DNA from: Cyanobacteria bacterium UBA11153
GTDB lineage: Bacteria; Cyanobacteriota; Cyanobacteriia; Cyanobacteriales; Coleofasciculaceae
Assembly: GCA_003511885.1 (NCBI GenBank)
Contig: DOIX01000027.1
Span: 1 to 12,996, forward strand
Reading direction: 5' to 3'
Length of the DNA: 12,996 nucleotides
Positions 1 to 8,226 of the stretch are shown here, in pieces (positions within the stretch are counted from its first letter, which is position 1; every line of letters begins with the position of its first letter). Both the position numbers and the translations under genes were made by a program. The notes under the pieces were generated by a model. It saw nothing but the letters and a program-made list of their open reading frames with translations, was not told the origin of the DNA and did no database searches.

Positions 1-7
1 CATTAAG

Positions 8-72
8 GTTAGGACATATTCTCAAGCTACGTTATTCTTAATTCAGGATTCAAGTTGAAACAACGTCCTAAC
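8..72. repeat. Small inverted repeat downstream of carB
   Basis: GTTAGGAC at 8-15 is exactly complementary to GTCCTAAC at 65-72, with about 49 bases between them. It lies just past the carB stop codon. There is no T-run in either direction, so it is not a typical terminator, and an 8-bp match could be chance. Two tandem ATAACCA units follow at 94-107, between this repeat and the carB stop. Confidence 0.25.
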
Positions 73-116
73 GTGTGTTGGTAGTGCTATATAATAACCA
101 ATAACCAATAAAAATT

Positions 117-3100
117 CTACAGATAATCTTGCAAAGCCTTCACATCCAAAGGTTGAGACTGCAAGCAACGAATAGCTGCTGCTGTTGCTTTACCACCTGC
201 AATAGTGGTAATAATGGGAATTTTATAACCCAATGCAGTACGGCGAATTAAACGACCATCGGCTTGGGCATCTTCTCCGGATGGCGTGTTGATAATGAGC
301 TGGACTTTCTGGTTTTTAATCCAGTCCAAAACATGAGGACGACCTTCATGGAGTTTGAGAACTAATTCTACATCAAGTCCATGTTCTTTGAGTGTTTTGC
401 GAGTACCTTCGGTGGCAACTACGGAAAAACCTAATGACATTAAGTCTTTGACTACAGGAATCACGGCTAATTTATCGCGATTGTTAGTGGAGACAAAGAC
501 TGTACCGGATAGTGGTAAACGTTGTCCGGCGGCTAATTCGGCTTTAGAAAATGCTTTGCCAAAGTCGGTATCAATCCCCATTACTTCTCCAGTTGAACGC
601 ATTTCTGGGCCTAAAATTACGTCTGTACCGGGGAATTTTTCAAAGGGTAATACGGCTTCTTTAACAGCCACATGTTTGATGGTAGGTTCTTCGGTTAAAC
701 CGAGGGATTCTAATGTCTCGCCGGACATAATCCGAGAGGCAAATTTTGCCAGAGGTACGCCTGTGGCTTTGGAGACATAAGGAACAGTCCGAGATGCCCG
801 TGGGTTTGCTTCTAAAATGTAAACTGTTTCGCCTTGGACGGCAAACTGAATATTCATTAAGCCGACAACTTTTAGGGCTGTTGCTAATTGATGCGTCCAA
901 GTCCGAATGGTTTCTAGGGCTGTGGGAGTTAGAGAAGTATATGGTAAGGAACATGCGGAGTCGCCGGAGTGAATTCCGGCTTGTTCTATATGTTCCATGA
1001 TGCCACCGATAACAACTTTTCCGGTGCTATCTGCGATCGCATCTACGTCTACTTCGACGGCGTTTTCCAGGAATTTATCGATTAAAATGGGATGATCTGG
1101 TTCTACCTGAACGGCAAATTTCATGTACCGTTCTAATTCGGCATCGGAATAGACGATTTCCATTGCCCTTCCTCCTAAAACGTAGGAGGGACGTACTACC
1201 ACTGGATAATTAATCCGTTTGGCGACTTCTACTGCTTCTCGGTAACTCCAGGCAATCCCGTTGGGAGGTTGTTTGATATCGAGTTCCCGCAATATTTTCT
1301 CGAATTTTTCGCGGTTTTCTGCTGTATCAATGGATTCGGGAGAAGTTCCCCAAATTTTTGTTATTAGTCCTTGGTCATTGGTCATTTGTCCTCGATCTTC
1401 TGCTAATGACGAATGATCGGTGACTCGTGACGAATTCAAAAACTCTTGCAAAGGTACAGCCAGTTTTAAGGGAGTTTGTCCGCCAAATTGGATAATAATT
1501 CCTTCGGGGTTTTCTGTCTCAATAATATTGAGAACATCTTCTTTTGTAAGAGGTTCAAAATAGAGTCTGTCGCTGGTATCGTAATCTGTGGATACTGTTT
1601 CGGGGTTTGAGTTGACCATTATGGTTTCAAACCCTTGTTTGGACAGAGCATAAGCTGCATGACAGCAACAATAGTCAAACTCAATCCCTTGTCCGATGCG
1701 ATTGGGGCCGCCTCCTAAAATCATTACTTTCCGTTTATGGGAAGGGATAACTTCAGTTTCTTCCTCGTAGGTGGAATAGTAATAGGGAGTAAAGGCTTCA
1801 AATTCGGCGGCACAAGTATCGACAACTTTGTAAACGGGGACGATACCCAATTCTTTCCGATAAGCGCGGACTTCATCTTCTGTGGTTTTGGTAGCAAAGG
1901 CAATTTGGCGATCGCTAAATCCCATTCGCTTCACTTCATAAACCTGCTCTTTGGTTAAGCTAGTTAATGGTGTCCGCTTTAGTAATTTTTCGGTTTCCAG
2001 CAGTTCCTCGAATTTATACAAAAACCAAGGATCGATACCCGTTAGTTCGTATACTTCTTCTGTCGTCATTCCCAGTTGTAAGGCGTGACGGACTGTAAAA
2101 ATCCGTTCTGGGTTGGGAGTACGCAACCCGGAACGAACTTGTTCTAAAGATGGCAGTTTTTCATTTTTATCGCATCCCCAACCAAAACGTCCGGTTTCCA
2201 GTGAACGGAGAGCTTTTTGGAAAGATTCTTGGAAGGTACGCCCAATTGCCATCGCTTCCCCAACGGATTTCATTTGGGTAGTGAGGATAGGTTCTGAACC
2301 AGGAAACTTTTCAAAAGCAAATCTCGGTATCTTGGTAACTACATAATCGATAGTCGGTTCAAAAGAAGCCGGAGTTTTCTTGGTGATATCATTGGGAATT
2401 TCATCAAGCGTATATCCTACTGCCAACTTCGCTGCAAACTTAGCAATGGGGAAACCAGTAGCCTTAGAAGCCAGTGCCGAACTTCGAGAAACGCGGGGAT
2501 TCATTTCAATCACAATCACTTCCCCCGTTACCGGATTTATCGCAAACTGGATATTAGAACCACCAGTTTCCACTCCAATTTCCCGAATAATCTTAATCGC
2601 GTAATCCCGCAGACGTTGATACTCCTTATCCGTCAAAGTTTGAGCCGGAGCAACAGTAATCGAATCACCCGTATGAACCCCCATCGGATCGAGATTCTCA
2701 ATCGAACAGATAATTACCACATTATCCGCCAAATCCCGCATCACCTCAAGTTCATACTCCTTCCAGCCTAACAGCGATCGCTCTACCAGAATTTGCGACA
2801 CAGGAGAAGCATCAATACCGCCCTGTGCCATCTCCTCATACTCTTCCTGGTTATAAGCAATACCGCCACCAGTACCGCCCATCGTAAAAGCAGGACGAAT
2901 AATCAAAGGATAAGAACCAATTTCTTGAGCAATCGCCTTTGCCTCATCTAAATTGTTAGCAATTCCTGACGGACAAACTGCCACGCCAATCCTTGCCATC
3001 GCTTCCTTAAACAATAAACGATCCTCAGCCATTTCAATCGCTGGGAGTTTTGCACCAATCAATTCGACACCATATTTTGCCAATACGCCATTTTTCGCCA

Positions 3101-3404
3101 AAGCCACAGCCAAGTTAAGGGCAGTTTGCCCGCCCATCGTCGGCAAAAGAGCATCAGGTTTTTCTTTCGCAATTACCTTCTCTACCATATCTGGAGTCAG
3201 TGGTTCGATGTAAGTGCGATCGGCAGTTTCCGGATCTGTCATGATCGTAGCTGGGTTCGAGTTTACCAGGACTACCTCATAGCCTTCCTGACGGAGGGCT
3301 TTACAAGCTTGAGTCCCGGAGTAATCGAATTCACAGGCTTGTCCGATGATAATCGGACCGGAGCCTAGGATGAGAATTTTGTGGAGATCTTCGCGACGGG
3401 GCAT
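117..3404 (-). CDS. carB: Carbamoyl-phosphate synthase, large subunit
   Basis: The product makes carbamoyl phosphate from bicarbonate, ATP and ammonia delivered by the CarA glutaminase, for pyrimidines and arginine, in the cytoplasm. The 1095-aa protein has the family's duplicated plan. The first pre-ATP-grasp begins at [14 protein letters not shown] (about residue 9), followed by an ATP-grasp with [11 protein letters not shown] and [18 protein letters not shown]. The second half restarts at about residue 556 with [20 protein letters not shown] and has [13 protein letters not shown] and [18 protein letters not shown]. An MGS-like allosteric domain spans about 965-1095. The ATG at 3404 fits the conserved start; I see no strong Shine-Dalgarno, and a possible -10 TAAAAT lies upstream on the reverse strand. 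It is slightly longer than the usual length of about 1075-1085 aa because of a low-complexity insert near residues 657-678. carA is not in the window, so the subunits are not in one operon here. Identification is very secure. Confidence 0.98.
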   Translation of the reverse strand: MPRREDLHKILILGSGPIIIGQACEFDYSGTQACKALRQEGYEVVLVNSNPATIMTDPETADRTYIEPLTPDMVEKVIAKEKPDALLPTMGGQTALNLAVALAKNGVLAKYGVELIGAKLPAIEMAEDRLLFKEAMARIGVAVCPSGIANNLDEAKAIAQEIGSYPLIIRPAFTMGGTGGGIAYNQEEYEEMAQGGIDASPVSQILVERSLLGWKEYELEVMRDLADNVVIICSIENLDPMGVHTGDSITVAPAQTLTDKEYQRLRDYAIKIIREIGVETGGSNIQFAINPVTGEVIVIEMNPRVSRSSALASKATGFPIAKFAAKLAVGYTLDEIPNDITKKTPASFEPTIDYVVTKIPRFAFEKFPGSEPILTTQMKSVGEAMAIGRTFQESFQKALRSLETGRFGWGCDKNEKLPSLEQVRSGLRTPNPERIFTVRHALQLGMTTEEVYELTGIDPWFLYKFEELLETEKLLKRTPLTSLTKEQVYEVKRMGFSDRQIAFATKTTEDEVRAYRKELGIVPVYKVVDTCAAEFEAFTPYYYSTYEEETEVIPSHKRKVMILGGGPNRIGQGIEFDYCCCHAAYALSKQGFETIMVNSNPETVSTDYDTSDRLYFEPLTKEDVLNIIETENPEGIIIQFGGQTPLKLAVPLQEFLNSSRVTDHSSLAEDRGQMTNDQGLITKIWGTSPESIDTAENREKFEKILRELDIKQPPNGIAWSYREAVEVAKRINYPVVVRPSYVLGGRAMEIVYSDAELERYMKFAVQVEPDHPILIDKFLENAVEVDVDAIADSTGKVVIGGIMEHIEQAGIHSGDSACSLPYTSLTPTALETIRTWTHQLATALKVVGLMNIQFAVQGETVYILEANPRASRTVPYVSKATGVPLAKFASRIMSGETLESLGLTEEPTIKHVAVKEAVLPFEKFPGTDVILGPEMRSTGEVMGIDTDFGKAFSKAELAAGQRLPLSGTVFVSTNNRDKLAVIPVVKDLMSLGFSVVATEGTRKTLKEHGLDVELVLKLHEGRPHVLDWIKNQKVQLIINTPSGEDAQADGRLIRRTALGYKIPIITTIAGGKATAAAIRCLQSQPLDVKALQDYL
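1371..1433. repeat. Heptamer repeat insert inside carB, read in frame
   Basis: On the + strand there are three heptamers at 1371-1391 (TTGGTCA, TTGGTCA, TTTGTCC) and four at 1406-1433 (ATGACGA, ATGATCG, GTGACTC, GTGACGA). The two blocks are roughly inverted copies of each other, so they could pair. In carB they encode the stretch around [18 protein letters not shown], between the conserved [12 protein letters not shown] and [20 protein letters not shown]. That junction lies between the second pre-ATP-grasp and ATP-grasp domains. The stretch looks like translated intergenic repeat, not enzyme sequence, yet the frame stays open. Confidence 0.75.
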
Positions 3405-3528
3405 AATTGTAGCGTGACAATTTTTGAGTCCCGATCATTTTAATGGTTTTGATCGCCATTCTTACCGTTGTTTTATCTAAGTTTTCTGACTTTGTGCCAA
3501 ACTTGAACCAACTCTGCCACAAGTCAGA

Positions 3529-3621
3529 GGACAGAAGGCTGGTCTGGTAACTGATAGTTGATAGTTGATAGTTAGCCTTCTGTCCACTGTCCACTGTCCA
3601 CTGTCCACTGTCCACTGTCCA
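3529..3621. repeat. Inverted repeat enclosing GATAGTT x3, followed by a TGTCCAC array
   Basis: GGACAGAAGGCT at 3529-3540 is perfectly complementary to AGCCTTCTGTCC at 3574-3585 (12 bp). The loop contains three exact GATAGTT units at 3553-3573. The right arm runs directly into five full TGTCCAC units plus six bases of a sixth (3581-3621). Two unrelated heptamer units thus sit side by side, tied together by the stem. This matches the class of short tandemly repeated repetitive (STRR) sequences of filamentous cyanobacteria. Confidence 0.85.
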
Positions 3622-3759
3622 TGGTAGCCGTTTATCGCCCCCAATCCCCCCTCCTCCACATCCAACTCAGTTTTTTCAGAGTTATAGATCGGCTATTGGT
3701 AACTTTTTAAATTATTATCTAAATAAAATAATCACCTCTTGTCTTAATCCTGAAAACCC

Positions 3760-3792
3760 CTCGCCAGCCCAACCCTTGGTAAGGGGAGCGAG
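3760..3792. repeat. Palindromic intergenic repeat (REP-like hairpin)
   Basis: This is a nested hairpin. The outer stem is CTCGC (3760-3764) with GCGAG (3788-3792), and the inner stem is CCCTT (3773-3777) with AAGGG (3781-3785) around a GGT loop. The C-rich/G-rich pattern resembles dispersed intergenic hairpins common in cyanobacterial genomes; that comparison is from memory. No T-run follows on either strand, so I do not call it a terminator. Confidence 0.5.
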
Positions 3793-3937
3793 CTAGTTTC
3801 CTTCCGTGCTATGGACTTTAGGGGGTAATTTCAATTTCGGCAAAATTTGTCATGTTCATCTCCTCTTTACAGAAACTGCTATATCGGTTAAGGACATAAA
3901 TAACATCATGAATGGAGGCTTGAGACATTCATAAATC

Positions 3938-3983
3938 GACAGTTTGATTTACACCAAATAACTGTCAACTCTCAACTGTCAAC
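3938..3983. repeat. Heptamer array with inverted repeat before mscS
   Basis: Three heptamers lie at 3963-3983 (TGTCAAC, TCTCAAC, TGTCAAC), the reverse complement of the GTTGACA unit at 11347-11388. GACAGTT at 3938-3944 pairs exactly with AACTGTC at 3960-3966, so the array's first unit can fold back on upstream sequence. The array ends 22 bases before the mscS ATG and would be in its leader. Confidence 0.7.
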
Positions 3984-4005
3984 TGCTAGGCAATTCCTAA
4001 TTTTT

Positions 4006-5589
4006 ATGAATTTAACCAATAATTTGTTGATTCTAAGTCTTGAAGTAGCCATCATTTTAATAGCTAGCTTTAGTATTAATTTATTGGTCAAGCTTAGTAT
4101 AAAATCTCTTCAGAAAATCCCCGTATTCAAAAAGCAAAGCAAACGAATTAAATCATTAGAGAAAATACTGAAAAAATTTGTTGTTTTAGCCACCGTATTA
4201 ATTTGTTTACTGACAATGAGTGCAAATGGAATCTTGATTTATCAAGGCAAGGATTTATACCAAGTGCAATCCGATTTAATCCGGAGGATTCCTGCTAAAT
4301 TCTGGATTGATTTAGGGACAGCGATCCTCAAAAGTACTTCCCTCCTCATATTAGTCAAATTAAGTATTCCTCAAGTAAGAGGAGGGATATGGCGATTTTG
4401 CGATCGCGTCAAACAATTGGGACCCCTCTTGGAATATCAAGAAAGGCTAGACACTATATTTAAAGATTTTAGTAATATTGTCATTAACAGTGCTTGGCTG
4501 GGTTCGTTTGTTCTATCTATATCCTTCTTTTATGTCCCGAAAATAATTAATAATAATCTGTCGATAGCCTTGAAAATTTATATAATAATTGCTTTCGGTT
4601 TACTCTTAATCAAACTCATATCTATCGCTATCGATATTCTTACTAAAATCTCCCTTAACTATGCCATCCTTAAAGAGAGACAAGATCTCTACGAGCGACT
4701 ATATCCGCTACTTCCTCTATTCAATAAATGTTTAAATGGAATCATATATATTACGATTGTTGGATTAATTGGCGAAGAATTAAAATTAAAGTTAGTAACT
4801 AATTCTACTCCTAAAATCATTCAAATTGTTGTAATCTTATTGTGCGGGAGCTTTCTCATACCCATCGCCGAATTTATTATAGAAGAGCTACTATTAGGGG
4901 ATAGACATTTAACTGAAATCCAAAAAAAGAGACGACTAACTCTCAAACCATTAATCCGAAATTTCATTAAATACTTCGTTTACTTCACAGCCATTGTCTC
5001 TGGACTGAAAATTTTTGGTATCGATCCTACTGCCATCTTAGCAGGTGCAGGGATCGTCGGTATCGCAGTTGGTTTCGGGGCACAAAACCTGATCAATGAT
5101 ATAGTTTGTGGATTCTTAATCCTATTTGAAAACTATTACTTAGTAGGTGACTATATCCAAATCAGTTTACCAGAAGAAGATACTCTAGAAGGAACTGTTG
5201 AGGCAATTGAATTGAGAACCACCCAAATCAGACATCCAGATGGTCAATTACAGATTGTCCGTAATGGTAATATTGGTTCAATTGTTAACTACTCTAAAGA
5301 ATACGTCTATGCCAAGGTGGAAATTAGCGTACCTTATGATGTAGACTTAGATACGATATACGATATCATTGAAACAGTAGGAAATAAGCTCAAGAGGGAG
5401 TCCCCTGATATCCTCGAAGCCACCCAGGTGGATGGACTAGAAGAGTTTGGCAAAACTAGTCTATTAATTCGGACTATCACAAAAGTCAAACCAGGAAAAC
5501 ACCTAGAACTTCAGCGGTGTCTCCGTCGCATGTTAAAGGATACTTTTGATGGACAAAAAATGAAAATTGCTAGTCATGATGATGACTAA
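4006..5589 (+). CDS. MscS-family small-conductance mechanosensitive ion channel
   Basis: This is a pore-forming inner-membrane protein of the MscS superfamily, which releases ions and small solutes when membrane tension rises during osmotic downshock. The 527-aa product is longer than the 286-aa E. coli MscS. It has extra N-terminal hydrophobic segments at about 7-29, 57-78, 97-120, 160-180, 190-212, 243-257 and 270-295. The family core is C-terminal: the pore helix with small residues AILAGAGIVGIAVGFGAQNL at 343-362, then NDIVCGFLILFENYYLVGDYI, and the beta domain with EGTVEAIELRTTQIR and a PDG turn followed by NG (about 395-425). The soluble alpha/beta tail ends in HDDD. The ATG at 4006 follows a weak ribosome site. 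It stands alone, divergent from carB. The family assignment is strong; whether it gates by tension alone, or carries other solutes, cannot be told from sequence. Confidence 0.92.
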   Translation: MNLTNNLLILSLEVAIILIASFSINLLVKLSIKSLQKIPVFKKQSKRIKSLEKILKKFVVLATVLICLLTMSANGILIYQGKDLYQVQSDLIRRIPAKFWIDLGTAILKSTSLLILVKLSIPQVRGGIWRFCDRVKQLGPLLEYQERLDTIFKDFSNIVINSAWLGSFVLSISFFYVPKIINNNLSIALKIYIIIAFGLLLIKLISIAIDILTKISLNYAILKERQDLYERLYPLLPLFNKCLNGIIYITIVGLIGEELKLKLVTNSTPKIIQIVVILLCGSFLIPIAEFIIEELLLGDRHLTEIQKKRRLTLKPLIRNFIKYFVYFTAIVSGLKIFGIDPTAILAGAGIVGIAVGFGAQNLINDIVCGFLILFENYYLVGDYIQISLPEEDTLEGTVEAIELRTTQIRHPDGQLQIVRNGNIGSIVNYSKEYVYAKVEISVPYDVDLDTIYDIIETVGNKLKRESPDILEATQVDGLEEFGKTSLLIRTITKVKPGKHLELQRCLRRMLKDTFDGQKMKIASHDDD

Positions 5590-5805
5590 TAAGTTGTGGC
5601 GCATCTAAATTTGATATTAAATTTGTCAAAAGGGGTGTGGGGTGTGAGGATATACAAATTAAATGCGTAGCAGCTTATTGGTATAAGATCTCAGTTACAT
5701 CCGTTACAAATCCATTACCTATCTGCCGCCACAAATGAAAGCCTAACCAAAATTTAATTGACAAACTAGTCCCCACCCTACAGCCTACACCTTAACTTAT
5801 GAAAT

Positions 5806-6582
5806 ATGAAAAAAACGATATTTACCACATTCATCGCCCTCCTATCTGCTGCCACAGTAACTTGGTTACAAATTCCTCAGCTTAACCAAATCAAAGGTAT
5901 AGAAGAAAATGCGTTACCAGCCGACTTACAAAGAGACATTGAAGCAGAAAAAGTCCGCCTTAATCTTCTCCAAAAAATGCCCGTATTTGGTTTTGATAAT
6001 CTTCTAGCAGATTGGGTATTTTTAAATTTCTTACAGTACTTTGGTGATGAGCAAGCCCGTGCCGAAACAGGATATCAACTTAGTCCAGATTATTTTGAAG
6101 TTATTTTAAAAAGGGATCCCAGATTTTTAAAGGGATATTTTTTCCTTTCCAGCAGCACATCTTTATACGCTGGAATGGCAGAAAAATCAGTAGCTATTAT
6201 GGAAAAAGGACTCAAATTACTTTCTCCTAAAAATCCATCTAAGTCTTATTACATTTGGCGTTATAAAGGAGTGGATGAATTATTATTTTTAGGTAATCAC
6301 GAAGCAGCAAAAAAATCCTTTGAAACAGCATCGGAGTGGGCGAATACCTATACAGACGCAGAAAGTCAACAAGTTGCTGCTATTTCCCACCAAACCGCTC
6401 AATTTCTTTCCCACAACCCTAAAAGTAAACTGGCTCAAGTTAGTGCTTGGTCAATGGTTTTAAACAACGCCCTAGACAATCGTACCCGCCAAACTGCGAT
6501 CGCGAGAATTGAAGCATTAGGTGGTAAAGTCATTATTACACCTGAAGGCACTGTCAAAATTCAGCTACCGGAAAGTGATTAA
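5806..6582 (+). CDS. Membrane-anchored TPR-like protein of unknown function
   Basis: The 258-aa protein starts with a short basic end and a hydrophobic segment (about residues 5-21), with no lipobox cysteine. It reads as an uncleaved anchor or signal peptide exposing the rest outside the cytoplasmic membrane. Residues 64-80 hold FDNLLADWVFLNFLQYFGD, a motif I associate with a group of bacterial TPR-containing proteins, though I cannot name a characterised member. The helical region from about 92 to 205 has TPR-like spacing: PRFLKGYFFLSSSTSLYAG, KSVAIMEKGLKLLSP, then NHEAAKKSFETASEWA. The C-terminus (about 225-256) is a short helix plus a possible beta hairpin. It starts 216 bp after mscS on the same strand, probably its own unit. 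The ATG at 5806 lacks a clear ribosome site. A scaffold or assembly role is inference only. Confidence 0.8.
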   Translation: MKKTIFTTFIALLSAATVTWLQIPQLNQIKGIEENALPADLQRDIEAEKVRLNLLQKMPVFGFDNLLADWVFLNFLQYFGDEQARAETGYQLSPDYFEVILKRDPRFLKGYFFLSSSTSLYAGMAEKSVAIMEKGLKLLSPKNPSKSYYIWRYKGVDELLFLGNHEAAKKSFETASEWANTYTDAESQQVAAISHQTAQFLSHNPKSKLAQVSAWSMVLNNALDNRTRQTAIARIEALGGKVIITPEGTVKIQLPESD

Positions 6583-6665
6583 GAATACAAGGGGGAGAAG
6601 AGAGACAAGGGGGACATTTTTTGCCTCTCCCTACTGGCTAACTAAGCATCCGCTGTGCCACTCTC

Positions 6666-7112
6666 TCAAAAAATTGCGATCGCTATCTGATGTGCTAAAA
6701 TACCTAAACTATAACCTGTTAAAGAAAAAACGGTGAGAATTCTCAAAGCTTGCCATGAATTACAACCTGCTACTTGCAAGTCTAACCTGGCTAAAGCTCC
6801 GGCTGCTACCAATACCAAAATACGGATAAAAATCTGAATCCAGCGAATGAGAATTACTGCCAATAAAGCACTAAAAATTATAGAAAGCAACGCTCTAGTA
6901 TCAGATTTTAGCCAATTAGCGTAAACAGACTGAATCATCGTTAATGGAGCAGTTAAGGCCAAAACAATTAACATGATATAACCTGCCCCAAGCAACCAGA
7001 GTAACCCAGCCTTATCTGAGTCCATTAGTAGCTGAGATTTGGCAATTAGCCAGCCAAAGATACTATCTGTAAACATTAGAATTAATAGGGATGCCCAGGG
7101 CAGTTTCTTCAC
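6666..7112 (-). CDS. Small multi-pass membrane protein, unknown function
   Basis: The 148-aa product is strongly hydrophobic, with about five membrane segments: near residues 6-23, 37-60, 78-95, 98-117 and 126-148. Charged residues are few and sit in the loops (DSDKAG, NWLKSDTR, ARLDLQ). I do not recognise a family and see no catalytic motif. The start used is a GTG at 7112 giving MKKLPWAS. There is no clear Shine-Dalgarno, and the frame stays open upstream without an obvious ATG, so the N-terminus is uncertain. The last codons include a HIP1 palindrome (6676-6683). The gene converges with the forward TPR-like gene and faces away from the RNA candidate at 7232. Open length, composition and topology support a real gene; function is unknown. 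Confidence 0.7.
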   Translation of the reverse strand: MKKLPWASLLILMFTDSIFGWLIAKSQLLMDSDKAGLLWLLGAGYIMLIVLALTAPLTMIQSVYANWLKSDTRALLSIIFSALLAVILIRWIQIFIRILVLVAAGALARLDLQVAGCNSWQALRILTVFSLTGYSLGILAHQIAIAIF

Positions 7113-7231
7113 AAATATTCTGAGAAGTTTTTTATCTGTTAGAATGAAGACGAAGAACTTATGATCGGATTCACAATTATCGGTTGATCTAGATCGCTAC
7201 CATCAGAAAGTAAACCGACCATAATAATTAA

Positions 7232-7317
7232 TTAATGACTGCACTCTAGCTGAGTCATCAATAGGGAACACACATAGTCCGACAGTTTCTCCCCTAGAAA
7301 CTGTCGGTTTTCTTCTT
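7232..7317 (+). ncRNA. Candidate small RNA (5' hairpin, open linker, terminator)
   Basis: A forward-strand transcript is implied by a strong intrinsic terminator at 7279-7317 with no forward gene upstream: both flanking genes run the other way. Just before it are an AT-rich -10-like stretch (CATAAT at 7220-7225) and a 5' stem ATGACT (7235-7240) with AGTCAT (7253-7258). A purine-rich unpaired linker containing GGGAACACACA (about 7264-7274) leads into the terminator. This hairpin-linker-terminator layout of about 80-90 nt resembles cyanobacterial regulatory RNAs such as Yfr1, but the Yfr1 core ACUCCUCACAC is absent, so it is not Yfr1. The start site is inferred from the -10-like element and is approximate. 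No target can be named. Confidence 0.5.
7279..7317 (+). terminator. Rho-independent terminator, forward strand
   Basis: CCGACAGTTTCT (7279-7290) pairs perfectly with AGAAACTGTCGG (7296-7307) around a five-base CCCCT loop, followed by TTTTCTTCTT. Twelve base pairs plus a T-rich tail is a textbook intrinsic terminator. In reverse the stem is followed by ACTATGTG with no T-run, so it works in the forward direction. It could still serve as a 3' stem for apcD mRNA. Confidence 0.88.
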
Positions 7318-7320
7318 ATA

Positions 7321-7390
7321 CTGAGTAGTTAATGGTCAGTTATTAGCAATCGCCTGAACAACCACCAACTACTAACCACCAACTACTCAG
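7321..7390. repeat. Inverted repeat with heptamer-like interior, downstream of apcD
   Basis: CTGAGTAGTT (7321-7330) is perfectly complementary to AACTACTCAG (7381-7390), and further imperfect pairing continues inward. The right half contains ACCACCAACTACT twice nearly in tandem. The element directly abuts the forward terminator and lies 38 bp past the apcD stop. It resembles the other hairpin-enclosed repeats in this window. Confidence 0.7.
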
Positions 7391-7427
7391 CGATTATCCT
7401 GAACCATTCACCCCCCACCATCGACAA

Positions 7428-7913
7428 TTAAGACATCGATTGGATGATGTAATCAAAGTAGGGAGAGGCTTCCGTTGCCTCTTCTGGAGTGAGTAATTGC
7501 AAAGAGGCATTTTTTAAACAACGGATTGATTCAACCATCCCCGTTACGGGTACGCCTAGGGAATTATACATTTCCTTCACCCCAACTAACCCGATTTGTT
7601 CAATTGGCTCCTTATCCCCAGCTAGGATACCATAAGTAACCAGTCGTAAGTACCAGCCGTAATCCCGCAGGCATTGCGCTCTTTCCTTCTGTCCATAAGC
7701 GTTACCGCCTGGAGAGATGAAATCAGGACGTTTCTGCCATAGCTGCTTGCTGGCTTCAGCGACTATCTTTTTTTCATTTTCGGCGAGGGTTGCAGCAATC
7801 TGCATCCGTTGTTCACCCGTTTGCAAAAACTCGCTGATACCTTGAAGTTCTCCGGAACTAGGATAGCGGAGTTCGTCGTCTGCTTTGAGAATAACTTGGC
7901 TAACTACACTCAT
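7428..7913 (-). CDS. apcD: Allophycocyanin alpha-B subunit (phycobilisome terminal emitter)
   Basis: ApcD replaces one alpha subunit in the phycobilisome core and passes absorbed light energy to the photosystems. The 161-aa protein starts [20 protein letters not shown] and carries [20 protein letters not shown] and [20 protein letters not shown]. Cys81 in [12 protein letters not shown] is the phycocyanobilin attachment site. It ends [11 protein letters not shown], with the full length usual for the family. The frame extends 19 codons upstream to 7970, and an in-frame ATG gives MSYFNN at 7931, but family proteins begin at MSVVSQ, so I choose 7913. The ribosome site is weak. It stands alone, as apcD usually does, outside the apcAB cluster. 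Alpha-B rather than ordinary alpha (ApcA) is my reading of the overall sequence pattern, from memory. Confidence 0.95.
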   Translation of the reverse strand: MSVVSQVILKADDELRYPSSGELQGISEFLQTGEQRMQIAATLAENEKKIVAEASKQLWQKRPDFISPGGNAYGQKERAQCLRDYGWYLRLVTYGILAGDKEPIEQIGLVGVKEMYNSLGVPVTGMVESIRCLKNASLQLLTPEEATEASPYFDYIIQSMS

Positions 7914-8226
7914 GTTATTGAAATAACTCATTATTTGTAGTTTACCGACTTGAGGCCACAGAATTGACAATCCTCAATTTAAAGACACGGGGATCCTTAA
8001 GACTTTACAGCTTTCATATCTCGATCGGGTGACTAGGGGAAATCTGAATGCCACAAAGGCAGTCTGCTATCCTAGTCTTACACTTGGTTCTCCTCGATCC
8101 CATACTTTACTCAGTCGGTCGGTTTTATGTCCAATTCTGACATCCCCGAGGATATCATGGCAAGCCTTCCAGACGATCGCAGTGACTCGACCTACAGCAA
8201 TATTCCCTATTCCCTGGCAAAATTCC
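7914..8226. other. Divergent spacer between apcD and rlmD
   Basis: This 313-bp region must hold promoters for both genes. The forward frame of rlmD stays open back to a GTG at 8029, but the added 66 residues look like neither the family nor a signal peptide. A small fold, ATTGA/TCAAT around 7963-7978, is too short to interpret. I find no clear -10/-35 pair, riboswitch or repeat. Confidence 0.5.

Larger units (their letters stand above)
3405..4005. other. Repeat-rich spacer between divergent carB and mscS
   Basis: This 601-bp stretch has no convincing gene; short reverse frames across it are translated repeats. In order it holds the likely carB leader (TAAAAT near 3455 read in reverse), a hairpin enclosing GATAGTT heptamers, a TGTCCAC array, C-rich sequence near 3640, an AT-rich block (3700-3735), a palindromic hairpin at 3760-3792, and a heptamer array with its own inverted repeat just before mscS. 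Promoters for both genes must lie here, but I cannot pick them confidently. Confidence 0.7.
7113..7427. other. Gene-free gap with RNA candidate, terminator and inverted repeat
   Basis: This 315-bp gap lies between two reverse-strand genes. It holds AT-rich sequence (7113-7231) with possible promoter elements, then a small-RNA-like unit ending in a strong forward terminator, then a repeat-type inverted repeat (7321-7390). Sequence from 7391 to apcD shows nothing further. No protein-coding frame is credible here. Confidence 0.6.

Noticed and set aside
355..3368. Several forward-strand open frames overlapping carB
   Set aside because: They lie antisense to a fully conserved CarB and show no family features of their own.
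3477..3665. Reverse-strand peptides rich in DSGQWTV across the carB-mscS spacer
   Set aside because: They are direct translations of the TGTCCAC heptamer array in several frames, with no domain or conserved start.
7210..7223. NtcA-type site (GTA N8 TAC) upstream of the RNA candidate
   Set aside because: The stretch reads GTA N8 ATA, so the second half-site is absent.
7232..7317. Identification of the RNA candidate as Yfr1
   Set aside because: The layout is similar, but the conserved unpaired ACUCCUCACAC core is missing.
7914..7970. Longer apcD start giving MSILWPQV
   Set aside because: Phycobiliprotein alpha-B subunits start at MSVVSQ; the extra 19 residues would precede the fixed N-terminal helix.
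8029..8226. Extended N-terminus for the rRNA methyltransferase from a GTG at 8029
   Set aside because: The added 66 residues are unlike the family, lie ahead of the complete TRAM domain, and would fill the divergent promoter region with apcD.
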